Part shown: piece by piece, positions 1-42,982 of the stretch
How the letters are laid out: each line of letters opens with the position of its first letter
How positions within the stretch are numbered: position 1 is the first letter of the stretch
Source of the DNA: Branchiostoma belcheri
Taxonomy: Eukaryota > Chordata > Leptocardii > Amphioxiformes > Branchiostomatidae
Length of the DNA: 64,000 nucleotides
Assembly: GCF_001625305.1 (NCBI RefSeq)
Contig: NW_017804054.1
Location: 85,648-149,647 of the forward strand
Direction of reading: 5' to 3'
Translations under genes and position numbers: made by a program
Notes under the pieces: model-generated
What the model was told of the DNA's origin: nothing
The model's input: only the letters and a program-made list of their open reading frames with translations
Database searches by the model: none

Positions 1-123
1 GTCACCCATCCAGTCACTTAACCTTGCACTGATTTTAATCACACAGAATGTCACATTTTCTAGACTCCTTTTCACATCTCCAAAAAATTAGAACCATGAA
101 AGAGGTCAATATAGTGTCTCCAG

Positions 124-2335
124 TACAACCTCCTTGTTCCCATATTGCACTTTCAGTCATTTGAGATGCAGCATGTCACACTTTTATGGATTGTTTTTCC
201 AGCACTTTGGACCTTTACAGGCCGCTGAACATTTAGCTTAGTAACATTCTAACTGTCATAAACTTGCATGTTGGGTGACAATATCTTGCATTAGTAAGGC
301 CAGTGACTTTTGTTTCTTTGTCTTCAAGATGTGGACCCGGAGACCAGGCAACAGGCAGAACCAGACTTCGTAGGTAGGGCTGTGTAAAAGAAGATGGGGA
401 GGTGTGAGTATGGTTTCTTTGTTAACACAAGACAACACTCCACATGCACACACTTGCACTCACATTTCTCTTTGCTCTTTTTTCTTGCCCTCACATTTCT
501 CTTTTTTCATTTAACGTTTATTGTAGCCGGCGACTTCAATTTCATGTTGAGCATTACACTGAAAAATTCTTCATATTGTATGGTTGAATGCCGAATTGCC
601 CCTAAATTGTTGCTTCAGACCTTAACACTTAAATTCTCCTGCCGAAAAACTGTATCTTAGCCGGCCACATTAATTCCTTAGTCATCCTCTTCATATTGTA
701 TAAATGCCAAATTGCCTCCAAAATTGTCGCTTTGGACCTTTCTTTACACTTAAATTCTCTATCTTTGTATTAATTCCACACTAATTCCTTGTTTAGTCCA
801 TTTTCCCGCCCAAAAAAAATTAATTGGCACCCTCACCTGGTTAATTAATTGGATTAAGTTTTCCCGCCAAAAAACTTAGTATATAGAGCACTCTAACCTT
901 GAACTTGTGCCCCCCTCCCTACTCTTCCTGCCCACCTCCCACACTTCTTCCACAACTCAGAGTATGTTTAGTTACACTGTTGTCTGGACTTCTTTGAACA
1001 TGTAGTCACCACACTCTGCTACACAAACACTTTGTTGATCGAGTGCAGTTTTTCCACCACTTAGACTTTAGAATAATCTCTCGCTCTCCTGGTTGGTCAG
1101 TGCACTAAGTGTACTCCCGGGGGATGTCTTTTCGGAGACATTGATGCTTCGACACATCAGTATACCAGTGCAATTGACTGACCAGGAGAGCGAGAGATTA
1201 TTCTAAAGTCTAAGTGGTGGAAAAACTGCACTCGATCAACAAAGTGTTTGTGTTACAGCAGAGTGTGGTGACTACATGTTCGAAGAAGTCCAGACAACAG
1301 TGTAACTAAACATACTCTGAGTTGTGGAAGAAGTGTGGGAGGTGGGCAGGAAGAGTAGGGAGGGGGGCACAAGTTCAAGGTTAGAGTGCTCTATATACTA
1401 AGTTTTTTGGCGGGAAAACTTAATCCAATTAATTAACCAGGTGAGGGTGCCAATTAATTTTTTTTGGGCAGAAAAATGGACTTGTGGAATTAGTGTGGAA
1501 TTAATACAAAGATAATTCAAGTGTAAACAAGAACGGTCTAAAGCGACTATTTTGGGGGTAATTTGGCATTCATACAAAACGAAGAGGATGACTAAGGAAT
1601 CAATGCGGCCGGCTAAGATACAAAGTTTTTCGGCTGGAGAATTTAAGGTCCAAAGCGACAATTTTAGAGGAAATTTGGTATTCATACATTATGAAGAGGA
1701 TAACAACGTGGAATTCATACAGCCGGGTTAGATGCGAAGTTTTTCGGCGGAAGAATTTAAGTGTAAAGGTCTGAAGCAACAATTTAGGGGGCAATTTGGC
1801 ATTTATACAATATGAAGAGGATGACTAAGGAATCAATGTGGCCGGCTAAGATACACAGTTTTTCGGCAGGAGAATTTAAGTGTTAAGGTCTGAAGCAACA
1901 ATTTAGGGGTAATTTGGCATTCAACCATACAATATTAAGAATTTTTCAGTGTTGCTTGCTATGAAATTTAAGTCGCCGGCTACAGTAAACATTAAATGGC
2001 TCCTCACGAAAAAAGAGAAATGTGAGTGCAAGTGTGTGCATGTGGAGTGTTGTCTCGTGTTAATAAAGAAACCATACTCACTCCTCCCCATCTTCTTTCA
2101 CGCAGCCCTGCCTACAAAAGTCTGGTTCTTCCTCCTGCGGCAGTCCAGTCTCCGGGTCCGCATCTTGAAGACAAAGAAACGAAAGTTACTGTATTGACAA
2201 CAGCAATTGGCCTCACTAAATGCAAGTTTATGACAGTAAGAATGGAGCTAACTGCTGCCTGTAAAAGGTCCAAAGCACAGTGTGGCGCGCTATATCTCAA
2301 ATGACTCAAAGTGCAATGTGGGACCAAGGAGGTTA
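124..2335. mobile_element. Long inverted-repeat (foldback-like) element, about 2.2 kb
   Basis: Seen: the left arm (about 124-1105) and right arm (about 1177-2335) are reverse complements with moderate divergence, around a spacer of about 70 bp. The outer ends read CAGTACAACCTCCTTG on the left and, reverse-complemented, CTAGTATAACCTCCTTGG on the right. The inner ends near 1078 and 1200 are almost identical (CTCTCGCTCTCCTGGT and its complement). Each arm holds tandem units of about 90-120 bp that start with GCCGGC and continue with a TTTTTCGGC box. The left arm has about two units (528, 660) and the right arm three or four (1610, 1722, 1840, 1975), so the arms have diverged in copy number. No transposase-like reading frame is visible; the open frames inside are shadows of the repeats. 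Inferred: a non-autonomous foldback-type DNA element or a nested MITE. The target duplication is not clear. Confidence 0.75.
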
Positions 2336-5300
2336 TACTAGTAGTATTAGTTGCTTGTTATTGCCTCTCAGTTCTTAACAGTACTGCTTCATTACATTCC
2401 ATTCAGTATTTCTCCTGTGCAGATTTTATTTTTTAATATGCAGAAAAAATAAACTTTAAGTTGGAAAGCATTGTCTCACCTGTACGAACTAGTCTTCAAC
2501 TTCAAAGTAGGCTGTCTCATCTAGCCTGGTTTGGACAGGAACATCAGGACTGCTGGCCCTATTATACCTACATAATTATAAAAGAACAATTGATGCCAGG
2601 TACATGGCTATTGCACACGAGTGGGTAATGGACACAATCTACCATACGGCACAAAAACGCACACACACACACACACAGACACACACACACACACACACAC
2701 AAGAAAAGTCCATAAAACAGGATATGGATAATTGTTTTCATGCCATCTTTGTTACCTTTGACCCGACTGGAATGAGGTCTATTGTGAACCCTAGGACAGA
2801 AGTTCCTCCTCCAGGCTAAGCCCTGGCTATCTCAGGGACAAGAAGTGGAAATATAGAAACAGAGGAATTGCGTTTGGTATCTCTATCAAACTTTGTAAAC
2901 TCTTTTATGTATTAATAATAATGGAAAAATTAGAATCTCCTGCTCCTAAATCCAGACCTACTGTCAAGCTCACGGATCTGTCAGGGTAAAACATCACTCA
3001 AAATTCAGATCAACTTGAGACGAGCCCTAAATTTTGCAGGAGCTTTTTAAGTGCTACAAGTCCATAAATAGTGATTAAAAAGTCTGATAAACTACATGGC
3101 ATAAATTAAAGAAAATGGCCGAACAAAACTTAACTCGAGTATTTTTTAGCCTTTTTTTACTTTTCATTGGTAATACACGCACTTCTTTAAAAAAAATAAT
3201 TTGTGGAATACATGTTATGGTCTTGTAAATCATGTTCATATATTAAAATCTTTTTGTTGGTATATTTCATTGTTAACTTACAGTAGTTTACTTGGTAAAT
3301 GTTTGAAAGAAAAATGTTTTGAACATTTCCAACGTTGGCTGTGTATCTAATTACCCTTAATGAACTTCTGTGTGATTATCTTCACAACATCAGCCAAATA
3401 TATGCTGCCTCAAATGTTCCACTGTGTCTTGTTGTTGCAATAAATAATCTTCTGTCTTTGGGGATAAATGTAGCTATCAAGCCAAATTAAGTTTGTGGCT
3501 TAATTTCATTTTGTGTTGTTGTTAGTGCCAAATGGTAAAAACCAGTAAATCATTGTATGGAAAAATGCTGACTACTTCAAAATCTTGACTATCCATGCCT
3601 CTGCATCAACATGAAAAAAATGTGTCTCTTTGCAGTGTTCCACCTAATTTTCTGTTCTACATTATAATTACACAATTCATCCCTAAATACAGTTTGCTTC
3701 TGTTATAGGTTCCCTCACTATATTTTATTTTCAGAAATGACTTAGACTAGCCAAGTTTACTAGACTAGATGTTAAAAGGTGTTAGTCAATTATGATTCAG
3801 AAGATTAACCAGGGAAAACACTTTGATTGCAAATGATTTGAAAATATACCCCATTACCATACAGAGAAACTAAAGGCAATTTTGCATGTGCTCTCTTCAA
3901 TAGGAAAATGTGTTTAACACAGTGTCTGCAATGAGTTATCACAACCTTAAACTAAATATTAGTTTAAGTATGAATGCTTTCAAAAATGACAACAAATAGC
4001 GGGGTGGGCCAATTTTTTAAACAATGGTGCTTGGAACTAAAAATCTAGAGGATCAAAAACATGCCCTTTGCCAACATTTTTCATTGTCATTTTTTAAGGG
4101 ATCTGCAAGAAAGTTCACAATCAAGCTTTGTGCTACATTCCCGGAAAGCAGCGACCACGTATTATGCTTCATATGCACAAGCTGGATGTTTTATGCAAAT
4201 ATTAAGCTTAATGTTCAATGGCGATTTCAGAGCAGCGCAGCATCCAATTAACATTACACAAAAGTTTAATTGTGCAAACAGCTGATTACGCCTTGCAGCA
4301 TGCAGATCCCCAAAGAGTTCTAGAAGTGAAAGTCAACTCACAGTCAAGTCCGATGTTCTCTTGTCTTGAAGATCATAAGTAGATGACCCTCAGAGTTGAG
4401 GACCCTCAGAAACAGATGAGTCCTCCAGGAATACAGACAGGTCCTCCTGGAATATGACCAGGTATACAGCATCAGCTTCCCACAACCTATGGTACAAAAG
4501 GAAACTCATTCAGAAAAAAACATATTCCAAACATGCATACATCAGCAATAATCACAATCAAACTGTCATTCATATGTGGGCCATATGATAAGATAAAATA
4601 CATTATTAATAATAATATTCACACATTTGTCAAAGTTTTAAAACCTGCTTTTATGGGTTGGGGACAAAAGCAGATGGAACAAGACTCCGTTAGCGAGGCA
4701 AAAAAAAAGCATGGCAAAAGTACAGTACTGTTATAATAGTCAGTTGAAAGTGGATATAGAATATCATGACCAAACAACAATCACATTAAAATACATCTCA
4801 CATATCAAATAATACAATTCATTTGACAAGTTGGCACACATCTCATGTTGACAGAACAGTCATTAAAAAATTCAAACAGACTACAAAAACATACTATCAT
4901 ACTATAGCCAACAAACTAATGCTTCATCTGATAAGGCAAAAAAAAACCCAATGGCATGTAAATACATTTGTACACTCAATAGTCAATACAGTAACACATG
5001 AACCCGTCACATGTAGTCCTACATAAGACAGTAGAAATGCATGTCAAACATCCGAGTTCAACAAACTTGAAACACAGCTCAGATTGACAGAACATTAAAA
5101 AGGCACACCTAGAACATCATGACGAGAACAAACTTCTCAGAACATGGAAAACAACAGCTCTTAATTTAATTATCCATAATTATGATGAGTAACACAGTGG
5201 CATATCACATAATTGTGTATAATGCATAGAACAATCAAAATACATGTAACCTAGCTGATCACAAACAGTACAATCATGCAGTGTAGATAAATGTAAAGAA

Positions 5301-5727
5301 TGAATCTTGTTACAAACATTCACAAAAAGATGAACATAGCTTGGCACAGAGACATACTTGCCAATGCCATGGTGATTGTGAATAGTTTTCGTAACATGAG
5401 TAAACTGCATCTGAGATTTTGTGCTTCTGCAAATCAAATCAGACTGGTGAATAAACTAAGCACATACAGGCACGGACACAAAAAAACAATATAATTATAC
5501 TTCAATTTCATCAGAATAACTTAACTTCATTTAAAAGTAGCAATACCTCTTGTTCTAGGAAGGCCAACTTTGTACACCAGAGGAAAGTCAACTTTGTACA
5601 CCAGAGCCAAATTGAATGTGAATGTTGTACCTACCTCAGTACCTGACCACTGTGTTACGGGGTATAACACTTTAATAACTGTTTACCTGTCACAGTCATA
5701 GTATCTAAGAAGAAGACAGGCAGTATA
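2336..5727. other. AT-rich intergenic stretch, no convincing gene
   Basis: About 3.4 kb of AT-rich sequence. Short open frames are present, but none shows a domain or splice-flanked coding block that I recognise. A CA microsatellite lies at 2658-2701. On the minus strand near 4375-4490 there is an acceptor-like site followed by a short open frame of about 31 codons with an internal 24-26 bp duplication (GGAGGAC...TGTCTGTATTCC); it could be a terminal exon or chance. Near 5560-5610 a 24 bp unit containing GTGTACAAAGTT is tandemly repeated twice on the minus strand. Confidence 0.5.
2658..2701. repeat. CA dinucleotide microsatellite
   Basis: An imperfect (CA)n run of about 44 bp, interrupted once by a CAGACA step. 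Confidence 0.95.
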
Positions 5728-5884
5728 GCCTCCTTCGCAGACTTGTTGGGTGGCGAAACCGTCTCTCCCGGCAAAACTCCCTCGGCGGCAAAATCGTCCC
5801 TCCGCGGCATAACTCCCGTCGCTCACCGAAAAAAATTTAGCGCCGCGCCGCACCCTACAAGACCTACAAGTCTGCGAAGGAGGT
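5728..5884. mobile_element. Small MITE with CCTCCTTCGCAGACTTGT inverted ends
   Basis: Both ends carry CCTCCTTCGCAGACTTGT in inverted orientation (about 22 bp of near-perfect terminal inverted repeat). Flanking TA dinucleotides at 5726-5727 and 5885-5886 fit a TA target duplication. The core of about 110 bp is GC-rich (CGGCGGCAAAATCG and similar) and codes for nothing. The CCTCCTT ends resemble the outer ends of the 124-2335 foldback element, so the two may share a transposition system; that link is inference. Confidence 0.7.
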
Positions 5885-5916
5885 TACATCAGCTCAGGTT
5901 TTCTGTAACTGTTATC

Positions 5917-5972
5917 TATCTTCTGTATAGCCGGAATAACCGCCCCTGAGCGGCGTAACACACCAGCTTCGC
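5917..5972 (-). repeat. Dispersed repeat, copy 1 (GTGTGTTAYGCC family)
   Basis: Read on the minus strand, this block contains GCTGGTGTGTTACGCC, then GGGGCGGTTATTCCGG, then CTATACAGA. The same order of boxes occurs at 36160-36215 and 60836-60900 on the plus strand. It is therefore an interspersed family and not part of a gene. Family name unknown to me. Confidence 0.65.
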
Positions 5973-6475
5973 ATGCACGTGGCTAGGCGGCAACTGGCTA
6001 ATATTATTACACTGAACGACATGTTAGTCACCAAGCCTTTTTACTTATCTAACTGTCAACATTGCTAATGATGATGCCCCTGCTGTACTTGGTGGCAATA
6101 TTAAAGTTCCACTCTACCATAGTTCTAGGGAAAAACTAGTTTTTGAACACCTCAATCCTTCGTTGATATCTCTGCTACTCGAAGGCATGGCCGTCTTGGA
6201 TTAGTTTTACCTCCCGTGCAAGTGCAGTCTAATAGCGCTACCAAGTAAATTGACTTCGAAACACTTTTTGGCTGGTACAAAAAAGAAAGCCCGATGCAAT
6301 AGCCAAAAATAAGCCAAAGCCAACACATCTGCTTGGAGTCTAAGTTCCCTCCAGCGGCTGTTTTGTTAGTGCAGAATTAAACGCTTGTTATTCCGTGTTT
6401 TTTCTTCATTTCATTCCAATGTTTTCACTTAGAATAGTCACGAGAATATAGTGGACAATGTTAACTAGAACTCAC

Positions 6476-6600
6476 CACCTAAAACGGTCGTAGAGCGTCT
6501 TTCAAGGCGAATTTTAACCACCAAGTTCTGCCCCTTCCAAACGCACACGCCGCCATCTTGCACTGAGCGGCGTGGTCCTACCACCTGTTCATGAATCACC
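6476..6600 (-). promoter_or_regulatory. Candidate minus-strand transcription start with YY1-like element
   Basis: On the minus strand the sequence CAAGATGGCGGCGTG (ATG at 6556-6554) is the classic YY1 element that overlaps the start of many chordate housekeeping genes. It is followed by 25 open codons, an in-frame stop, and strong donor sites (GTG|GTGAGT at 6476/6475, or AG|GTGGTG three bases earlier). The in-frame TAG just before the donor means this exon is either 5' untranslated with a short upstream frame, or the first exon of a non-coding RNA. I could not follow the transcript to a recognisable coding exon downstream (towards lower coordinates). Confidence 0.35.
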
Positions 6601-7146
6601 AGGATTTGCATATTTCTCAATTAAGTCAAAATTTTATTAGATATAGCGTAATAGACATGCAGCATGCAGGCAATTGCAAACGTATAATTTAACTTCAACA
6701 AGATATTTCTTTGATCTTTTATTTCAATTGATAGTAACGTTGTGTGAAACGAGCGCTCTGATCGGTGCTTATTTTGCAATGGTTGTAACAGGTACGCAAG
6801 TCGCAATCGAGTCGACTGATATTTCATATGTGGCCCTTATTGTTTTCCAGACCGATCCAAAAGCCCCTCCCACCAACCAGTATGACTTAGAAATGTGAAA
6901 TGATAATAGAAAATTGCAAATATCAGACGGACATGTAGCCATCTCTCATTGGTCGAACCGAAAATTTCCATTCTCTCATTGGTTGAACTGTAGATTGTGT
7001 TACAGTCAGGGTGCACGTATTTTACAAGACCATAGCTAATCAGGTCAGTTTGTAACAGTTTATTCAGAGGAATTGCGTTCGAGCTGGTCCATATGAAATC
7101 GCCCTCAAGTTTATTATATAAAAAAAGGAATTCAAGAATAGTTTTT

Positions 7147-7152
7147 TTTATT
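7147..7152 (-). terminator. Likely polyadenylation signal of the CD68/LAMP-like gene
   Basis: AATAAA on the minus strand, about 225 bases past the stop codon at 7377. This spacing suits a short 3' untranslated region. Confidence 0.5.
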
Positions 7153-7376
7153 GAACAATTAACATAATGTATTGACTGAAATGTATATAAGATGTTAAAA
7201 CTTTGTTGTTCTTTTGCGAGTCAGCAATACCTACAAGAATGTTCCACAGGTTATCTGTACTAGTCCTGCCAGCCTCAAATCGCGTTCCTAAATGGCACGA
7301 AGATCTTAAAGTTTGTACATCTACAACATTGACCTTGTTAAGCACGCCTATCAGGTTATCTATTATATCAGTCCTA

Positions 7377-9338
7377 CTATATCAGTGCGCTGTAAGCTTT
7401 TCCCCCTCCTCTTTTTCTCATGACGCAGAAGTAATGCCACCCGATAAAGACGGCCATGAAGATGACCGGGACTGTCACACAAAGAGCGACCGCCACGCCC
7501 AAGTTGTAGTGCGAACCCTTGTCGCCATCCTCCGGACATGTCTCTGCTTTGCTGAACTTTCCGTCCTGCACAGAAAACGGCTGAACTTGGACATGGCTAA
7601 TGCTTAGCACGTGATTACGGTCAAGGCTGAAGGACTGTTCTGCATCGCATTTTAAGGACGAGCCCATCGAGGCCGAAAGATGCGCGTTGGAAAAATTAGA
7701 GTACTGAACAAGGACGGGTTTGTCGGCGACAGAGTCGGGAAACATGTTCTTATCCAAAACGTACCCGAGGTTGACTTGAGACAACATGAACGCGTTTTTC
7801 AGACCATTGACGGTTACGTTGGCGCCGAAGGTAAAAGTCAAGTTGAAGTGGCCACTCTGTAGTCCAAGTGTTATGTGAGAAGTGTTCGGTCCACAGTTAC
7901 CGCTTGACTCGGCAGACTGGGGCAGACTGACCAGGACGGCTGAGGCGGTGGATGGAGATGTGGAGTACGTGATGTTGATTGTGATGGCGGCTTGTAGGAT
8001 GAGACAGGGTTCTCCTGACTGATTGACGTACCACGTTCCGGATATGGGTCCTGGGACAGTCGTGGTAGGGACGTGCAAGGTTGTGTGAATGTTGGTAGTG
8101 GGAGGCGCTGTGGTATTAGCTGATGAAGTGGTGTGAATCCGTGTGGTTTTCACTGAAGATGTAGTATTGGGTAGCGTCGTATATGGTGGTGTAGTGTGAA
8201 TATGAGTTGTATTGGGTGAAGTGGTGTAGATGTCGGTTACATTTGGTGTAGTGTAAGCATGGGTTGTATTGGATGGAGTAGTGTAAACGTGAGTTGTATT
8301 TGGTGATGTAGTGTGAACGTCGGTTGTATTCGGTGCAGTAGTATAGACATTGGTTGCATTTGGTGGTGTAGTGTGGACGTGGGTTGTAGTGTAAACATAT
8401 GTTGTATTTGTCGGTGTAGTGTGGACGTGGGTTGTAATAGGTGCAGTAGTGTAGACTTCAGTTGCATTTGGTGTAGTGTGAACATGGGTTGTATTGGGTG
8501 GTATAGTGTGAACATCCGTTGCATTTGGCGGTGTACCGGATGTCGTGCCACCCACTGTCGCATTGGGTTTTGACGACGATGTCCCCAAGAAGTGGGACGG
8601 AGTGGCCTCGTCAGGAAATATCGTAGATGTTTTGGGCGCGTCAGTACCTCCTGTATAGAAGGAGAAATAAACTCATGTAAGTTAAAGCTCCAAGAACTAA
8701 TCAAGAAGTTCTCATAAGTGTTCGGATGGACCCAATATAAAACGAGAGCCTTTTGGAACAAAACTAGTCTACTTATTCACCTGGGCTAATATCGTTTTGT
8801 GTACATAAGGGGCCATGTACATAAGAGCAAACAATAGATTACGTCATACGTGTACAGGTTAAGCCAGCTACTGTACAATTAGTGTTCAGACTCGTCACTG
8901 TGTTTAATCATGTTTTACAAGATGATACATTGACCAAAGAGGATCTACCGATCTCAGTGAAACGTTTTAAAGGAGCCTAGTAGCCCTAAATGTTTAGTAG
9001 GTAGTATCTTGAATGTCGGAAAAGTTTTCTTTAACACGTCAATATCTTACACTTACATTTGTACGTAACTTGACTTAATTAACATACAAGGTTAATGTAT
9101 TACAGGCGTGGAATATGGATTGGGATTCAGAACATTTGTTCTTAATTTTAGAAATCTGTGTTCTTCACCATGAATGCTACCAGTATAGGGTGAAAAATCT
9201 ACCTGTTACGCCGTTCTTAACGAACTCCCGCCCAGAACTCTCGTCCACGGCCGACCCACGGGACAACGTAGAAGTGTGCGCCTCTGACCAACAGCATGCC
9301 AGCATCACCAGCACTAACAACGGTCCAGGGGACGCCAT
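7377..9338 (-). CDS. CD68/LAMP-like lysosomal membrane glycoprotein (mucin stalk plus single LAMP domain)
   Basis: Two coding exons, 9338-9203 and 8650-7377, joined with phase 1 at a GT-AG intron, give 469 residues. Exon 1 starts at ATG 9338 and encodes a clear signal peptide (MASPGPLLVLVMLACCWSEA). Residues about 65-235 are a Thr/Asn/Pro/His-rich mucin-like stalk with many N-x-T sites. Residues about 240-425 match a LAMP domain: GTWYVNQSGEPC at its start, four spaced cysteines (EPC, GNC, LKC, ETC) for two disulfides, and the family motif VQVQPFSVQDGKF. A helix at about 428-452 (LGVAVALCVTVPVIFMAVF) spans the membrane. The short cytosolic tail ends in KAYSALI, a YXX-hydrophobic signal for AP-adaptor sorting to endo-lysosomes. 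One LAMP domain behind a mucin stalk and an AYxAL-type tail resemble vertebrate CD68 (macrosialin) more than LAMP1/2, which have two luminal domains. Expected in the lysosomal limiting membrane. One-to-one orthology is not claimed. Confidence 0.9.
8165..8545 (-). repeat. Coding minisatellite for the mucin stalk
   Basis: Degenerate tandem units of about 33-36 bp (plus-strand core GTAGTGTGAACGTGGGTTGT) encode 11-12-residue repeats of the type TTHVHTTPPNATNVY. Every unit keeps the frame of the CD68/LAMP-like gene and most carry an N-x-T sequon. The array is expected to vary in copy number between individuals. The same DNA gives a long open frame in a second minus-strand frame (8237-8761), which is a repeat artefact. 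Confidence 0.85.
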
Positions 9339-12051
9339 GGTCTTTTCAGTAGCCTCTCAGCCCCTGTGTAGTGGTCAGTCTTGTCTCTAGAGGGATGATC
9401 AACAGGTGTTAAGAAGGTGAAATTGTTACCTGCGTCATACAGGTGAGTAACTGTTACCTGCGGAAGGTCAAAGGTCATTTGTCTTTGTTGTTAGCTGACG
9501 GCAGTGAAACGCAATACATGTACATGTATGTTCGTTTCTTATGTAAGTCAGGATGGTGTAAAGCTTTTCAAGAAGCTACCGACGTCGTTGCGTTGAGTCA
9601 TTATATAAATGACGGGGATACTTTTCTACTCGTTAAACTTACCATTAAGTCCTCAGCGAACATTACAGTTTAAAAGCATATATGCAACTTTGAAATATCA
9701 TTTCAAACAACGTAACGTTATGGACAAAACCAGGTCGTTAATACAAAGTGTCACTGAAAGTATTTGCTGCCGTTGTTTTGTAGTTAGCCTTTTCGTAGCC
9801 TAACGTTAATGCCAAATTATGGCAGCTAGACTCAGGAGTATACAATCATGATAAAAATGGTCGTCCTGCTATTTTTGTCTCTCATGCAACATAACAACAA
9901 GGTATTATCAAGAAAGTGGACATCATGCTTGAAAGAAATTGTCTTTATTGTGTGAACATTATAAATGAAGAACCACGTCACATTGACAACAGCTGTTTCA
10001 TCTGCGGATACTATCCTTGGATATGTATGGGTAAACTCGAGCACAATATTTTCATTGTGTGTGTTTTTGGCACCATAAACTGTAGCAGAATTGTAATATC
10101 TCGGAATGGAGGTTTGATGTGACATTTTTACAGAATGATGCACTGTGAAAGATCGGAGGCTAAACGGGCTAAGAAAAGTTACTAGGAAAAATATACCTTG
10201 AACTTTGTAAGGATTTGCCGTATTCTCACAATCTTAATATTTCATTTGAACATTTTTTGACATAAAATGCTTTCAGTTCAGTTGTAAACACATGGCAGAC
10301 CTCAGAACAATTATTTCAACAACCAAGTAGCTTTCACCAAATGATATTGCCACAAAGTTTTGTATAACAACACATCTTCTCCGCATCCCCATTTCATGCG
10401 TAATTTTAGCCACCACAGACCTGAAAAATGTGTGTCAAAAGTGCTCAAAATGCACTTTTGAAAACAGACAGATAACAAGTCTAGCAAGTTTTTCTACACA
10501 CATGGATATGATGCATTAAAACAAAGAATGTGTACCGATATACAAATCACACCTCTTCCTGTAATCTCTTACAGAAATTGACCACGTGTTTCACAAACAT
10601 TGATAATTATCTATAAATGTCTAATCATATCAACTTCAAAAACAACTTATAAAGGTGGTTGACTATTTGCCATTGGCACTGATAGATCCTATCGTATGTT
10701 ATGTCAAAAGTTCTGGCTATGAAACATATGGGTTGCATATGTGGTGGCGAAGTCATACACATGTTGAATGAATTTCAGTTATTATCAAGTGCAAAATGTT
10801 AACCTACTTATTTTTCTTTTTTCACCAAATTTCTCAGAGAAATATTAAACATTTGGTGCTCATAAAGTAAGCAACATCACAAAGGAGGTTAGGCGTAACT
10901 TAAATTAAGAATTTTGAAACGGTAGAATGATGTAAAGAGGGATATCTATAAATTAAAGAAATTTCAGTTTCCTTCATTTTGTACGTCCATTCACCATATT
11001 AAAAGAAAAATACCCAAACATTTCAAATATCTATATACATTTAGAAAATATGTATCATTGTGGCATATGTCTGGCATGATATGGCTGACCAGTGTGAAAC
11101 TACTGTTACATGCACATGAAGTTAGTTTTTAAAATATTTATTCCATGTCATGATCGAGCCATAAGCAAATTGAGCCCTTCCTAATACATATACTCATAAT
11201 CCCATGAACTGTACATATACATATACATGTAGCCTATTACTTGAATAATAAAAATTAATCTTTCTGTCCAAGTATCTATTATTATTAAAGAGATCTTGCA
11301 TCTATGGTGAGACTTGACTTGTTGTTTTTACTGGTATGATACAATACCTGACTATAGTAAGATGGCAGTTTGACAGTTTCTGAACTTTTGTTGTGTCAAG
11401 TCCCCATATAATCACTGGAGTAATTGTTATACTAACACGTAAGACTACATTTAGATTGTACATTGTATGTCTACTGACATTGGAATATAAAATGTATAAA
11501 CCTCTTTTTAGACATTGGCATAAGTGGACGCAGACAATGCTGAAAACTAATTAAAAGGAAAACATTTCATTCCAGCCTAGCAGGATTGACACCTTTAATG
11601 TAGAGTCACTCCTACTCCTAGATAGAGATCACAGTTCATTAGCTACAGGTTTTAAATTTGTCTTAGAAACAAGTTAGTTTGTCGAAGTGTCCCAAAATAA
11701 ACCAAAAGAAGTCCATATCTAGTTATAACCTTTCATCATTTTAAGGTTACATGTACAGGCCAGCTCAGATGAACTGACTCAAGCGTATGGCACAAAGTGT
11801 ATCTTAGCATGATATCCTTGCCAACATATGTATTTACTTTCAACAACTCACGACATGAAATCATGGCACGTTCACTACTGAAATGTATCTGAATATACAA
11901 ATCTCTCTTTGGGTTTACTGTACATATATACATCTGTGATATGTTTACCTTCACTGATATTGGCAACAATCATGCACATCTAACTCTTGATGCACATTGG
12001 TAAAAATGAACTCTTTCATTGTCACAAGCCAATGAGCATATTTCATCTCCT
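9339..12051. other. Intergenic stretch plus probable kinase 3' untranslated region
   Basis: AT-rich DNA between the CD68/LAMP-like start and the kinase stop codon. No coding exon recognised. Part of the right end (from about 11,100 to 12,259) is probably the kinase 3' untranslated region; AATAAA on the minus strand occurs near 11,136-11,141, one candidate end. An ACATGTACATGTATG palindrome run lies at about 9508-9526. Confidence 0.5.
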
Positions 12052-12054
12052 TTA

Positions 12055-12186
12055 GGCCACACCAATTTGATTTCTTGGTTATTGTTTTCTCTAATTCATT
12101 TTTCTTATCTATCTATTTTGTTCATTCTTTTATATATTTTGACCCTTTTAATTTCTTGAAAAGTTTCAATAAATTAGATTGGTGTG
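12055..12186. mobile_element. Decayed PIF/Harbinger-like MITE in the kinase 3' region
   Basis: Starts GGCCACACCAATTTGATT after TTA and ends in ATTAGATTGGTGTG, the two ends of the MITE family seen whole at 12498, 20021, 24104 and 39573. Only about 130 bp remain and the last bases of the right end are lost. It lies about 75 bp past the kinase stop codon, so it probably is transcribed in the 3' untranslated region. Confidence 0.6.
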
Positions 12187-12259
12187 AATACTGTGAGGGT
12201 TAAAGATTTGACACATTGCTTGAGCCTTTTGATACAAAAATCAGGCCACGTTGTTGTTT

Positions 12260-42982
<30,723 letters not shown>

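Noticed and set aside
8237-8761. Minus-strand open frame of 174 codons across the mucin repeats
   Set aside because: It is the alternate frame of the minisatellite in the CD68/LAMP-like gene. The other frame continues into the LAMP domain and joins in phase to a signal-peptide exon.
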